Made by a program: the position numbers and the translations under genes. A stretch of 64,000 nt of DNA from Falsirhodobacter xinxiangensis (lineage in GTDB: Bacteria; Pseudomonadota; Alphaproteobacteria; Rhodobacterales; Rhodobacteraceae). The notes beneath the pieces are model-generated. The model was not told where the DNA came from. It did not search any database and saw only the letters and a program-made list of their open reading frames with translations. The stretch is from contig NZ_SMYN01000004.1 in the NCBI RefSeq assembly GCF_004959935.1, forward strand, positions 124,001 through 188,000, in the 5' to 3' direction. How positions within the stretch are numbered: position 1 is the first letter of the stretch; each line of letters starts with the position of its first letter. Shown here in pieces: positions 53,649-63,511 of this stretch.

Positions 53649-54368
53649 TCAGCTTTTACCAGATGATGTGGTCAGGCTTGTGACGTGATCCACAAGTTGC
53701 GCCAGACCCCCAAGATCGGCCAGTTCGTGAAACCGCTCATGCCCGACGGGGGCGTCGGCCTGCTCCAGCGCCCAGCCGAGGCCATGGGGCACGTGAACGC
53801 CCCATCCGCCCGCGTCGATCACCGGCAGAACATCCGATTTCATGGAGTTTCCGACCATCATCGCGCGCGCAGGACCGTCGCCGTGGCGGTCGAAGATCCG
53901 CTGATACACCGGGGCGGTCTTGTCGGACACGATTTCGACCCCGTGGAACAGATCGCCAAGGCCGGACTGGGCCAGCTTGCGTTCCTGATCCAGCAGATCG
54001 CCCTTGGTGATGAGAATCACCTTGTAGTTGCCGGCCAGCGTCTCGATTGCCTCTCGGGCATGGGGCAGCAATTCGACCGGATGCTCCAGCATCTCGCGCC
54101 CGGCCGCCATGATCTCGGCGATGACGGAGGCGGGGACGCGGCCCTCGGTCACTTCGATCGCGGTTTCGATCATCGACAGGACGAATCCCTTGATCCCGAA
54201 TCCATAGCGCCCGACATTCGCGCGCTCTGCCGCCAGAAGCCGTTCGGACAGGTGATCCTGCGCGGCGTAATCGGCCAGCAGCGCGGCGAATCTGTCCTGA
54301 GTCAGGCGGAAGAACGCCTCGTTCTGCCAAAGCGTATCGTCGGCATCGAAGCCAATGGTCGTCAACAT
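53649..54368 (-). CDS. HAD-family hydrolase
   Basis: A 239-residue phosphatase-like protein with HAD motif [14 protein letters not shown], motif II in VILITKGD (Thr), the lysine in VSDKTAPVY, and motif [19 protein letters not shown]. The helical cap after motif I (about 20-100) is of the C1 type. Substrate unknown. It is divergent from clpS with 125 nt between, and is closed by a terminator. Confidence 0.88.
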   Translation of the reverse strand: MLTTIGFDADDTLWQNEAFFRLTQDRFAALLADYAAQDHLSERLLAAERANVGRYGFGIKGFVLSMIETAIEVTEGRVPASVIAEIMAAGREMLEHPVELLPHAREAIETLAGNYKVILITKGDLLDQERKLAQSGLGDLFHGVEIVSDKTAPVYQRIFDRHGDGPARAMMVGNSMKSDVLPVIDAGGWGVHVPHGLGWALEQADAPVGHERFHELADLGGLAQLVDHVTSLTTSSGKS

Positions 54369-54493
54369 GGGGTCACCTCTTGGCGGCGAAGGTGGCGCGG
54401 GGCAGGCGGCTTGGCAAGGGTGCCCCTTTTCGCGGGCGCGTTTTGCGTTATATTGCAGGCCTTGCCCCTAGCACCCGACGAAGGCCTCCCCCT

Positions 54494-54838
54494 ATGGTGA
54501 CGCACATCCATACCATGACCGGATCGCCCGAGGGACCGGGCAACGATTCGTCCATCATGACGAAGACCAAGGCGAAGACGCAGCGCCCCCCGCTTTACAA
54601 GGTAATGCTGCTGAACGACGACTATACCCCGATGGAATTCGTGGTGCATGTGCTGGAACGGTTCTTCGGCCTGTCCCATGCCCAGTCGTTCGAGATCATG
54701 CTGACGGTCCACAAGAAGGGGCTGGCCGTCGTCGGCGTCTTCAGCCACGAGGTGGCGGAGACGAAGGTGGCGCAGGTGATGGATTTCGCCCGCCGTCATC
54801 AGCATCCGCTGCAATGCACCATGGAAAAAGAAGAGTAA
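54494..54838 (+). CDS. clpS: ATP-dependent Clp protease adaptor ClpS
   Basis: Adaptor that carries N-end-rule substrates to ClpAP. The ATG at 54494 gives 114 residues; later in-frame ATGs at 54515 and 54557 are possible because none has a clear ribosome site. The core is [22 protein letters not shown], where the Asn-Asp-Asp and Met form the substrate pocket, then [17 protein letters not shown]. Upstream GCGTTATATTGC contains a TATATT that may be the -10 element. It is followed 3 nt later by an rsmC-like gene. Confidence 0.95.
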   Translation: MVTHIHTMTGSPEGPGNDSSIMTKTKAKTQRPPLYKVMLLNDDYTPMEFVVHVLERFFGLSHAQSFEIMLTVHKKGLAVVGVFSHEVAETKVAQVMDFARRHQHPLQCTMEKEE

Positions 54839-54841
54839 GAC

Positions 54842-55810
54842 ATGCGTTCCGCCCGTCTGGAGGCCGCGCTGGACAGCGGCGCATTGGTGCTGCCCGAAAG
54901 CGGCACGATCGCGGTCCTGCGCCCGCGCGCCGGGGATGATCTGTCGGCACTGCCGAAGGACCGGCTGCTGGTGGTGCAGGGGTTCAAGCCCGACCACGAC
55001 CATTTCGCCGCCCGCGGCTATCGCGTCGCGACCGAGGCCGGGGAGGGTCATGCCGCCGTGCTGGTCTGCCTGTCGCGGTCCAAGGCCGAAGCCCGCGCGC
55101 TGCTGGCCGAAGCGGCGAAGGCGCCGCTGGCCATCGTGGACGGGCAGAAGACCGACGGCATCGATTCGATCATGAAGGAGCTGCGGGCGCGGGGCGAGGT
55201 GTCCGATGCGGTCATCAAGGCGCATGGCAAGCTGTTCACCTTTGCCGCCGATGTTTCGGACTGGGCCGCCCAACCGACCGAGGTGGAAGGCTTCCGCACC
55301 GTGCCGGGCGTGTTCTCCGCCGATGGGCCGGATCGCGGATCGGTGCTACTGGCGGCTGCCTTGCCGAAGCTGAAGGGTCGGGTGATCGATCTTGGCGCGG
55401 GCTGGGGCTATCTGTCGCGTGCGGCGCTGGAACGCGGCGCGAAATCGGTGGATGTGGTCGAGGCCGAGGCGGCCGCACTGGACTGCGCCCGAGCGAACCT
55501 GCCCGCCGAGACGTGCAGCTTTCACTGGGCCGATGCGCTGTCGTGGAAGCCGCTGGGCCTTGCTGCCCATGTCGTGTGCAATCCGCCCTTCCACACCACG
55601 CGCGAGGCTGATCCGGCGCTCGGCATGGCATTCGTCAAGGCTGCTGCCCGAATGCTTGCCTCCGACGGCACCCTCTGGCTGGTCGCCAACCGCCATCTGC
55701 CCTATCGCGACACGCTTGCCGCCACCTTCCGCGAACATGAGGAGATTGCTGGCGACAGCGCCTTCCGCGTGATCCGCGCCACCGGCCCGATCAAGGAGCG
55801 TCGCGCATGA
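54842..55810 (+). CDS. rsmC: RsmC-like class I methyltransferase
   Basis: A 322-residue SAM-dependent methyltransferase of the RsmC/RlmG type, predicted to make m2G in 16S rRNA. N-terminal half (about 1-165) is a degenerate domain and the C-terminal half has motif I VIDLGAGWGYLSRAAL and the catalytic NPPF in VVCNPPFHTTREAD (about residue 245). Family members of this size match. Coupled to clpS upstream (3 nt) and overlapping the SDR gene by 4 nt. Confidence 0.85.
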   Translation: MRSARLEAALDSGALVLPESGTIAVLRPRAGDDLSALPKDRLLVVQGFKPDHDHFAARGYRVATEAGEGHAAVLVCLSRSKAEARALLAEAAKAPLAIVDGQKTDGIDSIMKELRARGEVSDAVIKAHGKLFTFAADVSDWAAQPTEVEGFRTVPGVFSADGPDRGSVLLAAALPKLKGRVIDLGAGWGYLSRAALERGAKSVDVVEAEAAALDCARANLPAETCSFHWADALSWKPLGLAAHVVCNPPFHTTREADPALGMAFVKAAARMLASDGTLWLVANRHLPYRDTLAATFREHEEIAGDSAFRVIRATGPIKERRA

Positions 55811-56613
55811 GCTTTTCCGTCGAAGGAAAGACCGCCATCGTCACCGGCGCCGCCTGCGGCATCGGACTTGCCATCGCCCAGCATCTGGTCGGCAAGGGCG
55901 CGAACGTGATGTTCGTGGACATGGACGAGGCCAAGCTGGAGGCCGAGATCGGCGATGCCGCCCGCGCCGAAGGCCAGATCCGCATGTTCACCGGCGACCT
56001 GCGTGAAAAGCTGACGGTCACCAACCTGCTGTCGGCCACCGTCGATGCCTTCGACCGCATCGACATCCTTGTGAATGCCAGCCGCCAGATCGCTCTGTCC
56101 GATCCGCTGAACCCCGACGAGGATCAGGTGGAAGCGATGCTGCACCAGAACCTCCTCGCCTCGCTGCGGGTCAGCCAGCTTACGGCGAAACGGATGATCG
56201 CGATGGCAGCGAAAGCGGGCCGCGAAGGCTCGATCGGCTCGATCGTCAACATCTCCTCCATCGCCGCGCATCGGGCGCAGCCGGAGCTGCTGGGCTATTC
56301 CATCGCCTGCGCCGCGCAGGACCAGATGACCCGTTCGCTGGCCGTGGCCCTTGCGCCGAAGGGCATCCGGGTCAATTCGATCGCGATGGGGTCGGTCCTC
56401 AGCGCCAGCCTGCAATCTGTGCTGCGCGACCATCCCGACTTCCGCGAACGCATCACTGCCGCCACGCCCCTCGGCCGCGTGGCCGAGGCGTCGGAACTGG
56501 TGGAGACGGTGCAATACCTCGCCTCGGACGCGTCGGGTTTCATGACCGGACAGGTCATCGCGCTGGACGGGGGCAGGGGCCTAATGGACCCCGTGCAGAT
56601 CCCCGCACACTGA
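55807..56613 (+). CDS. SDR-family protein lacking the catalytic lysine
   Basis: A 268-residue short-chain dehydrogenase/reductase. The cofactor site TGAACGIGLA and Ser151 in NISSIAAHRA are present, and Tyr164 is in GYSIACAA, but the residue at the Lys position (Tyr+4) is Cys168. NNAG is changed to NASR. Either it has lost oxidoreductase activity or uses another chemistry. C-terminal PLGRVAEASELVETVQYLASDAS is intact. It is coupled to rsmC (ATGA), and convergent with hemE. Confidence 0.88.
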   Translation: MSFSVEGKTAIVTGAACGIGLAIAQHLVGKGANVMFVDMDEAKLEAEIGDAARAEGQIRMFTGDLREKLTVTNLLSATVDAFDRIDILVNASRQIALSDPLNPDEDQVEAMLHQNLLASLRVSQLTAKRMIAMAAKAGREGSIGSIVNISSIAAHRAQPELLGYSIACAAQDQMTRSLAVALAPKGIRVNSIAMGSVLSASLQSVLRDHPDFRERITAATPLGRVAEASELVETVQYLASDASGFMTGQVIALDGGRGLMDPVQIPAH

Positions 56614-56653
56614 GCCGGAGCGATAGCGGAGGCGAGGCGAAAGGCTTGGCGCG

Positions 56654-57673
56654 TCAGCGCCTCCGCCGGATCGCCTCGATCATCCGCGCGACGTTGTCCG
56701 GGTCCGCATCCGGCGTGATCCCGTGGCCGAGGTTGAAGATATGCGGCCCGCCGCGGAAGGCTTCGACCACACGCGCAGTCTCCTCCTCCAGCCGCTCGGG
56801 GTTCACCAGATGATGCGGCGCGAGGTTCCCCTGCACGCAGCCATCCGCCTGCAACTGTGCCGCCCATTCGGGCGAGACGGAATTGTCCACCGCAAGGCAA
56901 TCCGCGCCCACCGCCCTTGCGAAACCGACATAGCGTTCCCCCGCCTCACGCGGGAAGGCGATGACCGGGATGCCTGGATGGCGGCGTTTCAGTTCCGCGA
57001 TGATCGTCCGCGCCGGGGTCAGCGCGAAATCGTCGAAATCCGCGCCCTTCAGCGATCCGGCCCAGCTGTCGAACAGCTTGATGACCTCGGCGCCCGCATC
57101 GACCTGCGCCGACAGGTATTCCACCGTCGCTTGGGTCACGCGGTCGATCAGCCCCGTGAACGCCGCACGGTCGGTATCCTTCAGCAGATGCGCCGGCCCC
57201 TGATCCGGCGTGCCGCGCCCCGCGACCATATAGGTGGCGACCGTCCAAGGCGCGCCCGCGAACCCGATCAGCGTCGTCTGGGGCGGCAGTTCGCGCCGCA
57301 GGACGCGGATCGTCTCATAGACCGGCGACAGCGTGTCATGGACCGCATCCGCCGCCCGCAGGCCCTCCGCGCCAGCCACCGGCGTCAGGCGCGGGCCTTC
57401 GCCGGTCGCGAACCACAATTCCTGCCCAAGCGCCTGCGGAATCAGCAGGATGTCCGCAAACAGGATCGCCGCGTCGAAACCGTAACGGCGGATCGGTTGC
57501 AGCGTCACCTCGGCGGCGAGTTCCGGGTTGTAGCACAGCGACAGGAAATCGCCCGCCTTCGCCCGCGTCGCGCGGTATTCGGGCAGATAGCGCCCCGCCT
57601 GCCGCATCATCCACACGGGGGGCGTGGGAAGCACCTCGCCCCGGAGGGCGCGCAGGATGGTCTTGTCGCTCAT
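56654..57673 (-). CDS. hemE: Uroporphyrinogen decarboxylase
   Basis: Decarboxylates uroporphyrinogen III to coproporphyrinogen III in heme synthesis. The 339-residue protein has [17 protein letters not shown] at the N-terminus with catalytic Arg residues, [26 protein letters not shown], and LFDSWAGSL. The ATG has AGGAGAACC upstream. It is divergent from hemC with 73 nt between, the usual arrangement in the group. Confidence 0.97.
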   Translation of the reverse strand: MSDKTILRALRGEVLPTPPVWMMRQAGRYLPEYRATRAKAGDFLSLCYNPELAAEVTLQPIRRYGFDAAILFADILLIPQALGQELWFATGEGPRLTPVAGAEGLRAADAVHDTLSPVYETIRVLRRELPPQTTLIGFAGAPWTVATYMVAGRGTPDQGPAHLLKDTDRAAFTGLIDRVTQATVEYLSAQVDAGAEVIKLFDSWAGSLKGADFDDFALTPARTIIAELKRRHPGIPVIAFPREAGERYVGFARAVGADCLAVDNSVSPEWAAQLQADGCVQGNLAPHHLVNPERLEEETARVVEAFRGGPHIFNLGHGITPDADPDNVARMIEAIRRRR

Positions 57674-57746
57674 GTGGTTCTCCTTTCGCCCCGTGTGGCC
57701 AGCCCGTCCCTTGCTGTCAAGGCGCGTTCCGGGCTAGGTGGGGCGC

Positions 57747-58682
57747 ATGGAACAGATGCCCACCCCGGATCGCCCCCTCAAGATCGGCACGCGCGGATCG
57801 CCCCTTGCGCTGGCACAGGCGCACGAGACGGCAGCCCGCCTTGCCACCGCGCATGGCTTGCCGCGCGAGGCGTTCGAGATCGTCCCGATCAAGACCTCTG
57901 GCGACCGCATCCAGGACCGCGCCTTGCGCGAGGCGGGCGGCAAGGGCCTGTTCACCAAGGAAATCGAGGAAGCCTTGCTGGACGGCGGCATCGACATCGC
58001 CGTCCATTCCATGAAGGACATGCCGGTGGCCCAGCCGGACGGGCTGCTCCTCGACACTTATCTTCCGCGCGAGGATGTGCGCGATGCTTTCGTCGCGCTG
58101 ACCGATCGCGGGATCGCGGACCTGCCGCAGGGCGCGGTGGTCGGCACATCGTCCCTGCGCCGCCGCGCGCAGCTTCTGCATCGTCGTCCCGACCTGTCGG
58201 TGGTCGAATTCCGTGGCAACCTACAGACCCGGATGAAAAAGCTGGAAGACGGGGTGGCGCGGGCGACCTTCCTTGCGATGGCGGGTCTGAACCGGCTGTC
58301 GATGCAGGTCGGCCAAAGCGCAATCGCCCCCGAGGATATGCTGCCCGCCGTCGCCCAAGGCGCCATTGGCATCGAACGCCGCAGCGGCGACGATCTTGCC
58401 GCCCGGCTGCTGGCCGCGATCCACGACGCACCCACCGGGCATCGGCTGGCGGCAGAGCGGGCGTTCCTTGCCGCGCTGGACGGGTCGTGCCAGACGCCCA
58501 TCGCCGGGCTGGCATTGCTTGAAGGCGGGCTTTGGCTGCGCGGAGAGATCCTGCGCCCCGATGGCACCGAGGTGATCGCATCCGAACGGCGCGGCGCGAT
58601 CGCCGATGCCGCCAAGATGGGCGCAGACCTTGCCGCCGAACTTCGCAGCTGCGCCCCGTCGGATTTCTTCGACTGGCACTAG
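57747..58682 (+). CDS. hemC: Hydroxymethylbilane synthase
   Basis: Joins four porphobilinogens into hydroxymethylbilane. The ATG at 57747 follows AGGTGGGG and gives 311 residues. Key parts: KIGTRGSPLALAQA, KTSGDRIQDR, HSMKDMP with the catalytic Asp-like region, and the cofactor-linking cysteine in DGSCQTPIAGLA (about residue 251). With hemE opposite and hemF at 41.4 kb the window holds three heme genes. Confidence 0.97.
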   Translation: MEQMPTPDRPLKIGTRGSPLALAQAHETAARLATAHGLPREAFEIVPIKTSGDRIQDRALREAGGKGLFTKEIEEALLDGGIDIAVHSMKDMPVAQPDGLLLDTYLPREDVRDAFVALTDRGIADLPQGAVVGTSSLRRRAQLLHRRPDLSVVEFRGNLQTRMKKLEDGVARATFLAMAGLNRLSMQVGQSAIAPEDMLPAVAQGAIGIERRSGDDLAARLLAAIHDAPTGHRLAAERAFLAALDGSCQTPIAGLALLEGGLWLRGEILRPDGTEVIASERRGAIADAAKMGADLAAELRSCAPSDFFDWH

Positions 58683-58724
58683 GACAAATTGTCGCTGGCA
58701 ATGCCTGTTTGGATGTTGGATGCG

Positions 58725-58746
58725 TTCCCCCACGAAGCGCGGGGAA
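58725..58746 (+). promoter_or_regulatory. Hairpin in the ndh leader
   Basis: TTCCCC at 58725-58730 and GGGGAA at 58741-58746 pair around a 10-nt loop, just before the ndh ATG at 58754. The GGGGAA is the only purine-rich ribosome-site candidate, so the hairpin could limit its access. The stem is short and the effect uncertain. Confidence 0.3.
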
Positions 58747-58753
58747 TGTCGCA

Positions 58754-60022
58754 ATGAAACATGTCGTTGTCGTTGGTGGTGGATTTGGCGGCTATCAGGC
58801 GGTGTCCGACCTGAAGGGCGCGGGGGTGAAGATTACCCTGATCGACCAGCGCAACCACCACCTGTTCCAGCCTTTGCTGTATCAGGTCGCCTCCACCATC
58901 CTGTCCAGCGCCGAGGTGGCATGGCCCCTTCGCCTGATGCTGCGCGGGCGCGAGGATGTGACGGTCATGATGGCCAAGGTCGAAGGCGTCGATACGGTGG
59001 CGCGCGAGGTGATGGTCGATGACGGGCAGCGGATCGGCTACGATTATCTGATCCTCGCGACCGGGGCGCAGCATTCCTATTTCGGCAATGACCAATGGGC
59101 CCAATTCGCGCCGGGCCTAAAGACGGTGGACGACGCCATCTCGCTTCGCCGCAAGATCCTGACCTCGCTGGAACTGGCGGAAAAGGAACCGGACGAGGCG
59201 AAGCGCGCGCAGCTTCTGACCTTTGCCGTGATCGGCGGCGGACCGACGGGGGTGGAGCTTTCGGGCATCATCGCCGATCTGACCAAACGCACGATCTGGC
59301 GCGACTTCCGCAACATCGACACGCGCAAGGCCCGCGTCCTGTTGATCGAGGGGGCAAAGCGCGTGCTGGGTGCCTTCCCCGAGGACCTTTCGGAATATAC
59401 GCGCGGTGCGCTGCAACGGCGCGGGGTCGAGGTGATGCTGGGCCGCAACGTGTCCGACATCGGCGCGGGCTTCGTCAAGGTCGGGGACGAGGAAATCCCC
59501 TGCGGCACCGTGGTCTGGGCGGCGGGCGTCGCCGCATCCCCTGCCGCGAAATGGTTGGGGGTCGAGGCAGACCGCGCGGGCCGGATCAAGCTGGGCCGCG
59601 ATCTGCTGGTGCCGGGGCATGACGACATCTTTGCCGTGGGCGATACGGTCGCGGTGGACTGGACGGACGGTAAGACCGTTCCCGGCATCGCCCCCGCCGC
59701 CAAGCAGATGGGCAGCCATGTCGCCAAGACCATCTATGCCCGCGTGGTGGGCAAGCCCGAACCCGCGCCTTTCACCTATCGCCATCAGGGCGATCTGGCG
59801 ACCATCGGGCGTTTCGCCGCCGTGGTGAAGATGGGCCGCGTCAAGATGAAAGGCTGGCTTGCGTGGTGGGTCTGGGGCATCGCGCACATCTTTTTCCTGA
59901 TCGACACGCAAAGCCGGATCGTGGTCGCGTGGAACTGGCTGTGGACGCTGATGTCGGGCCGTCATGCCGCGCGGATCATCACCAAGACCGGCACCCGGAC
60001 GGGGGACGAGCCGCGCGCTTGA
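58754..60022 (+). CDS. ndh: Type II NADH dehydrogenase (NDH-2-like)
   Basis: Single-subunit flavoprotein that oxidises NADH and reduces quinone without pumping. The 422-residue protein shows the FAD site VVVVGGGFGGYQAV, RNHHLFQPLLYQVAS, the NADH site TFAVIGGGPTGVELSGIIADL and FAVGDTVAV; the C-terminal WWVWGIAHIFFLI is the amphipathic, membrane-facing segment of NDH-2. The ATG at 58754 matches the family start. Confidence 0.93.
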   Translation: MKHVVVVGGGFGGYQAVSDLKGAGVKITLIDQRNHHLFQPLLYQVASTILSSAEVAWPLRLMLRGREDVTVMMAKVEGVDTVAREVMVDDGQRIGYDYLILATGAQHSYFGNDQWAQFAPGLKTVDDAISLRRKILTSLELAEKEPDEAKRAQLLTFAVIGGGPTGVELSGIIADLTKRTIWRDFRNIDTRKARVLLIEGAKRVLGAFPEDLSEYTRGALQRRGVEVMLGRNVSDIGAGFVKVGDEEIPCGTVVWAAGVAASPAAKWLGVEADRAGRIKLGRDLLVPGHDDIFAVGDTVAVDWTDGKTVPGIAPAAKQMGSHVAKTIYARVVGKPEPAPFTYRHQGDLATIGRFAAVVKMGRVKMKGWLAWWVWGIAHIFFLIDTQSRIVVAWNWLWTLMSGRHAARIITKTGTRTGDEPRA

Positions 60023-60076
60023 AAGGGCGCGCCCTGGTGCTAGCTGCCTGTCGCGAAGCAGCGAACGGAGGCTTTC

Positions 60077-60505
60077 ATGGCAATCACGCGCAAGGGTTCG
60101 GCCAAATGGTCGGGCGGGCTGAAAGACGGCAAGGGTCAGATCTTTACCGAAAGCGGGGCCCTGGATGGCCACCCCTATGGCTTTGCCATGCGGTTCGAGG
60201 GCGTCAAGGGCACCAACCCCGAGGAGCTGATCGGCGCGGCCCATGCCGGATGCTTCAGCATGGCGCTGTCGAACATCCTTGGCCAGGCGGGCTATACCGC
60301 CGACAGCCTTGAAGCCACTTCGGCGGTGGATCTGGAACAGGCGGATGGCGGTTTCGTCATCCCGCGCGTGAAGCTGACGCTGAAGGCCAGCATCCCCGGC
60401 ATCGACGAGGCCGAGTTCCAGAAGCTGGCTGCCGAGGCAAAGGCGGGCTGCCCGGTGTCCAAGCTGCTGAATGCCGAAATCACGCTGGACGCGGCGCTGG
60501 TCTGA
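60077..60505 (+). CDS. osmC: OsmC-family peroxiredoxin
   Basis: A 142-residue thiol peroxidase of the OsmC type, which reduces organic hydroperoxides. Both catalytic cysteines are present: AHAGCFSMALSNIL (about residue 59) and GCPVSKLL (about 125). The start has GGAGG at CGAACGGAGGCTTTC. It has its own strong terminator and so is probably a single-gene unit after ndh, 54 nt away. Confidence 0.93.
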   Translation: MAITRKGSAKWSGGLKDGKGQIFTESGALDGHPYGFAMRFEGVKGTNPEELIGAAHAGCFSMALSNILGQAGYTADSLEATSAVDLEQADGGFVIPRVKLTLKASIPGIDEAEFQKLAAEAKAGCPVSKLLNAEITLDAALV

Positions 60506-60513
60506 AAATCGTT

Positions 60514-60551
60514 GCAAAACGCCGTCCGGTGCGATCCGGGCGGCGTTTTGC
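60514..60551 (+). terminator. Terminator after osmC
   Basis: GCAAAACGCCG and CGGCGTTTTGC form an 11-bp arm, with CCGG/CCGG extending it inside a single mismatched pair; loop TGCGAT. The T-run GTTTTGCTTT follows on the plus strand. Confidence 0.92.
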
Positions 60552-60617
60552 TTTGCGGCGGCTTTACTGCACGGTAAGACATGTGCTGCACAATGATGCA
60601 GCCCAGGAATCCGCCCG

Positions 60618-61334
60618 ATGCAGAACGCTCCGCCCTTGCACCCCTTCAGCCCGGCCGTCGTCGCCCGAAAGGTCGCGGGCGATCAGGGGCGGCTGCGTGT
60701 CAGCCTAGGGTGCGAAGCGCCGCGCATCGGGGATGAAGCGACCTTTGCGCGGCTGATGACCAGACTTCTGGATGCCGGCCCGGTGAAACTGACCGCGCGG
60801 GCAGGCCGCCCCGTCATCGCCGAGCTGGAGGCCGACGTGGCGGTGGAGCCTGAATTGTCCGCGCTGGGCGGTGCGGCCGAACGGACGGGCCGGATGCTGC
60901 GCCTGACCCTGCCCCTGCCCGAGCCGGTGGTGGACGACGTCCCGCGCGAGCAGATGCCCCCCGACGTTCGGCTTCAGGGCCGCCGTTTTCTGGTCGCCGA
61001 CGACAGCGCGACGAACCGTCTGATCCTGACCGAGATGCTTGCGGGTGCGGGCGCGCAGGTCGATTCCGCCGACAGCGGCCGCGCCGCAGTGACGATGGCG
61101 CTGTCGCGCGACTATGATCTTCTGCTTCTGGACATCGCCATGCCAGGGATGGAGGGGGGCGAGGCGCTTGGCGCGATCCGCGCGTCCGGGTGCCGGACGC
61201 CCGCGCTTGCCGTGACCGCCAATGCGATGGCCCATCAGATCGAGGAATATCTGGCAGGCGGTTTCGACGGGCATCTTGCCAAACCCCTGCGCCACGAGGA
61301 TCTGATCCTGCGGGTGCGCGGTCTTCTGGCATGA
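60618..61334 (+). CDS. Response regulator with receiver domain and unassigned N-terminus
   Basis: A 238-residue protein. Residues about 120-238 are a receiver domain, with acidic pair in FLVADDSATN, phospho-acceptor Asp172 in LLLLDIAMPGMEGG, and Lys in GHLAKPLRHED. The first 110 residues have no motif I recognise. There is no DNA-binding or enzyme output domain. It ends in a 4-nt overlap with the histidine kinase, so it may act as a phosphate-relay part for that kinase. Confidence 0.87.
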   Translation: MQNAPPLHPFSPAVVARKVAGDQGRLRVSLGCEAPRIGDEATFARLMTRLLDAGPVKLTARAGRPVIAELEADVAVEPELSALGGAAERTGRMLRLTLPLPEPVVDDVPREQMPPDVRLQGRRFLVADDSATNRLILTEMLAGAGAQVDSADSGRAAVTMALSRDYDLLLLDIAMPGMEGGEALGAIRASGCRTPALAVTANAMAHQIEEYLAGGFDGHLAKPLRHEDLILRVRGLLA

Positions 61335-63511
61335 TGGCCTGCCTCACGCTTTCCCCACCCGACGCGCCGGTGGTTCTGACGCTCGCGATCATGGCCGGAC
61401 AGCTTGCGCTGGCGCGCGTGGTCCGCAGCCAGCCTTATTTCTTCGGCAAGGAATACTTCATCATCGGGATGATCACCTCGATCTTCTGGCTTGGAACATC
61501 GGCGATGGAGCTGATGTCGGTCATGCTCGATTGCAAGATGTTCTGGGCCAAGGCCTCGTGGCCCGCGATCCAGCTCGTGCCGATGACATGGGCGATGTTC
61601 CTTGCCGATTATGCCTTTGGCGAGCCTGCGAGAAAGCCGGGATGGCGGCGCGCGGTCCTGATCGCCGCGCCGCTTCTGGTGGCGCTTGCCGTGGTGACGA
61701 ATGGCTGGCATCAGGCATTCTACACCTCCGACACGCGGCTCGGGCTGGCGAATGGGCGGATCTCGGCGATCTATACCTATGGGGTGCTGTTCTATATCGC
61801 CTGTGCCTCCAGCTATGCCTTTCTTGGGGCGGGGGTCATGGTGGCCATCGCGGGCGCCATGCGCGCGCATCGGCGGTATCGGGCCTTCTTCCTTGCGATG
61901 CTGTCGATCACCGCGCTGCCGGTGGCGGGCAACGTCGCCTATCTGGCGGGGGGCTTCACCATCTATGGCGTGGACCCGACGCCGTTCCTGTTCGCCACCA
62001 GCCTGATGATCATCGCGTGGATGGTGCTGAACAACCAGATGATGGACATCAACGCCATCGCCAAGGATCTGCTGTTCTACAACACCTCGGACCCGATCGT
62101 GGTGATCGACGTGCATGGCTGCCTTGCCGGGGCCAACCCCGAGGCGCAGCGCATGTTCGCAGACCTGCCCCCGGTTGGCGGCGACGTGACGCGCGTGCGC
62201 GTGCTGGGCCACTGCGTCGCGGACGTGCTGCAACGCAAGGGCGCGATCACCGGGCGGGCGATGCAGGTGGACATGCGCCATTTCGACCTGCGCATCACGC
62301 CCGTCGAAAAGCCGCTGGACCATGCACGCGCCCGCATGGGCTGGGTTCTGTCGATGATCGACGTGACGGAACGCCGTTATCTGACCGCCGCGCTGCTGGC
62401 CGAACGGGACTACCTTTCGACGCTGATGGAAACCTCGATGTCGGGGATCGTCGCGATGGATGCGGACGGCCGCGTCGTCTTCGCCAACCGCGAGGCGGAA
62501 CGCATCATGCAAGCGACCCTGCCGGAGCTTCGCGCGCTCAGCTACAGCGATCCGATTCTTGAAGTCGTGCATATCGACGACGGCACGGACCTTATCACCA
62601 TCGATCAGTTGAACGTCGCGCTGGCCGAGGGGCGAAAGATCCGCGCGCATCGGTCGTCCTTCGTGCGGCCCGACGGGACGCGGCGCGTCATCTCCTGCAA
62701 CGTGGCGCCGCTGAACAATCCGGGAATGGAGGCGAAGATCGTGGTGTCGCTGGACGACATCACCGAATCCTATGCCGCCGAGGAGGAGTTGCGCGCCGCG
62801 GTCGAGCGGGCCGAGGCGGCCAGCCGCGCGAAATCCCGATTCCTTGCCAATATGGGGCACGAGATCCGCACCCCCCTCAACGGCGTTCTGGGCATGGCCG
62901 ACCTGTTGGACCGCAGCGTGTCCGACCCCGACCACCGCCGCAAGCTGGATACCATCCGCCGTTCGGGCGAGATGCTGCTGAACATCCTGAACGACCTTCT
63001 GGACATGTCCAAGATCGAGGCTGGCAAGCTGCCCCTGAACATCGAACCCTTCCGCCCCGACGCCCTCGCCGCCCGGGTGGAGGAGCTGCACATCCACCGG
63101 GCCGAGGCGAAGGGGCTTGCCTTCGACGTCTTCACCTCGGGCGCGGCAGACCGACCCAGGCTGGGCGATCAGCAGCGGGTGATGCAGATCATGCAGAACC
63201 TCGTCTCCAACGCAGTGAAGTTCACCGAGGAGGGGGAGGTCTCGGTCACCTTCGCCTGTCCACCGGGCGGCCCGCTGGTGATCGAGGTTGCCGATACCGG
63301 CATCGGCATGACGGGCGAACAGGCCGCCCGCATCTTCGACGAGTTCGAGCAGGCCGACGGATCGACCACCCGGCGCTTTGGCGGCACGGGGCTGGGCATG
63401 TCCATCGTCCGCGGATTGGTCGAGATGATGGAGGGAAGCATCGCGCTGGACACCGTGCCGGACCGGGGCACGACCGTCCGCGTCGTCCTGCCGCTGGCCG
63501 AGGTTGCCTGA
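61331..63511 (+). CDS. 7TM-PAS histidine kinase
   Basis: A 726-residue sensor kinase. The N-terminal 225 residues form about seven membrane helices of the 7TM histidine-kinase type, then two PAS domains (about 245-350 and 355-485), the HisKA with His510 in MGHEIRTPLNGVLGMADLL, and HATPase with NLVSNAVKFTEEGE, DTGIGM and GTGLGMSIV. No receiver follows; the response regulator gene is directly upstream. The stimulus is unknown. The ATG at 61331 overlaps the regulator stop. Confidence 0.93.
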   Translation: MMACLTLSPPDAPVVLTLAIMAGQLALARVVRSQPYFFGKEYFIIGMITSIFWLGTSAMELMSVMLDCKMFWAKASWPAIQLVPMTWAMFLADYAFGEPARKPGWRRAVLIAAPLLVALAVVTNGWHQAFYTSDTRLGLANGRISAIYTYGVLFYIACASSYAFLGAGVMVAIAGAMRAHRRYRAFFLAMLSITALPVAGNVAYLAGGFTIYGVDPTPFLFATSLMIIAWMVLNNQMMDINAIAKDLLFYNTSDPIVVIDVHGCLAGANPEAQRMFADLPPVGGDVTRVRVLGHCVADVLQRKGAITGRAMQVDMRHFDLRITPVEKPLDHARARMGWVLSMIDVTERRYLTAALLAERDYLSTLMETSMSGIVAMDADGRVVFANREAERIMQATLPELRALSYSDPILEVVHIDDGTDLITIDQLNVALAEGRKIRAHRSSFVRPDGTRRVISCNVAPLNNPGMEAKIVVSLDDITESYAAEEELRAAVERAEAASRAKSRFLANMGHEIRTPLNGVLGMADLLDRSVSDPDHRRKLDTIRRSGEMLLNILNDLLDMSKIEAGKLPLNIEPFRPDALAARVEELHIHRAEAKGLAFDVFTSGAADRPRLGDQQRVMQIMQNLVSNAVKFTEEGEVSVTFACPPGGPLVIEVADTGIGMTGEQAARIFDEFEQADGSTTRRFGGTGLGMSIVRGLVEMMEGSIALDTVPDRGTTVRVVLPLAEVA

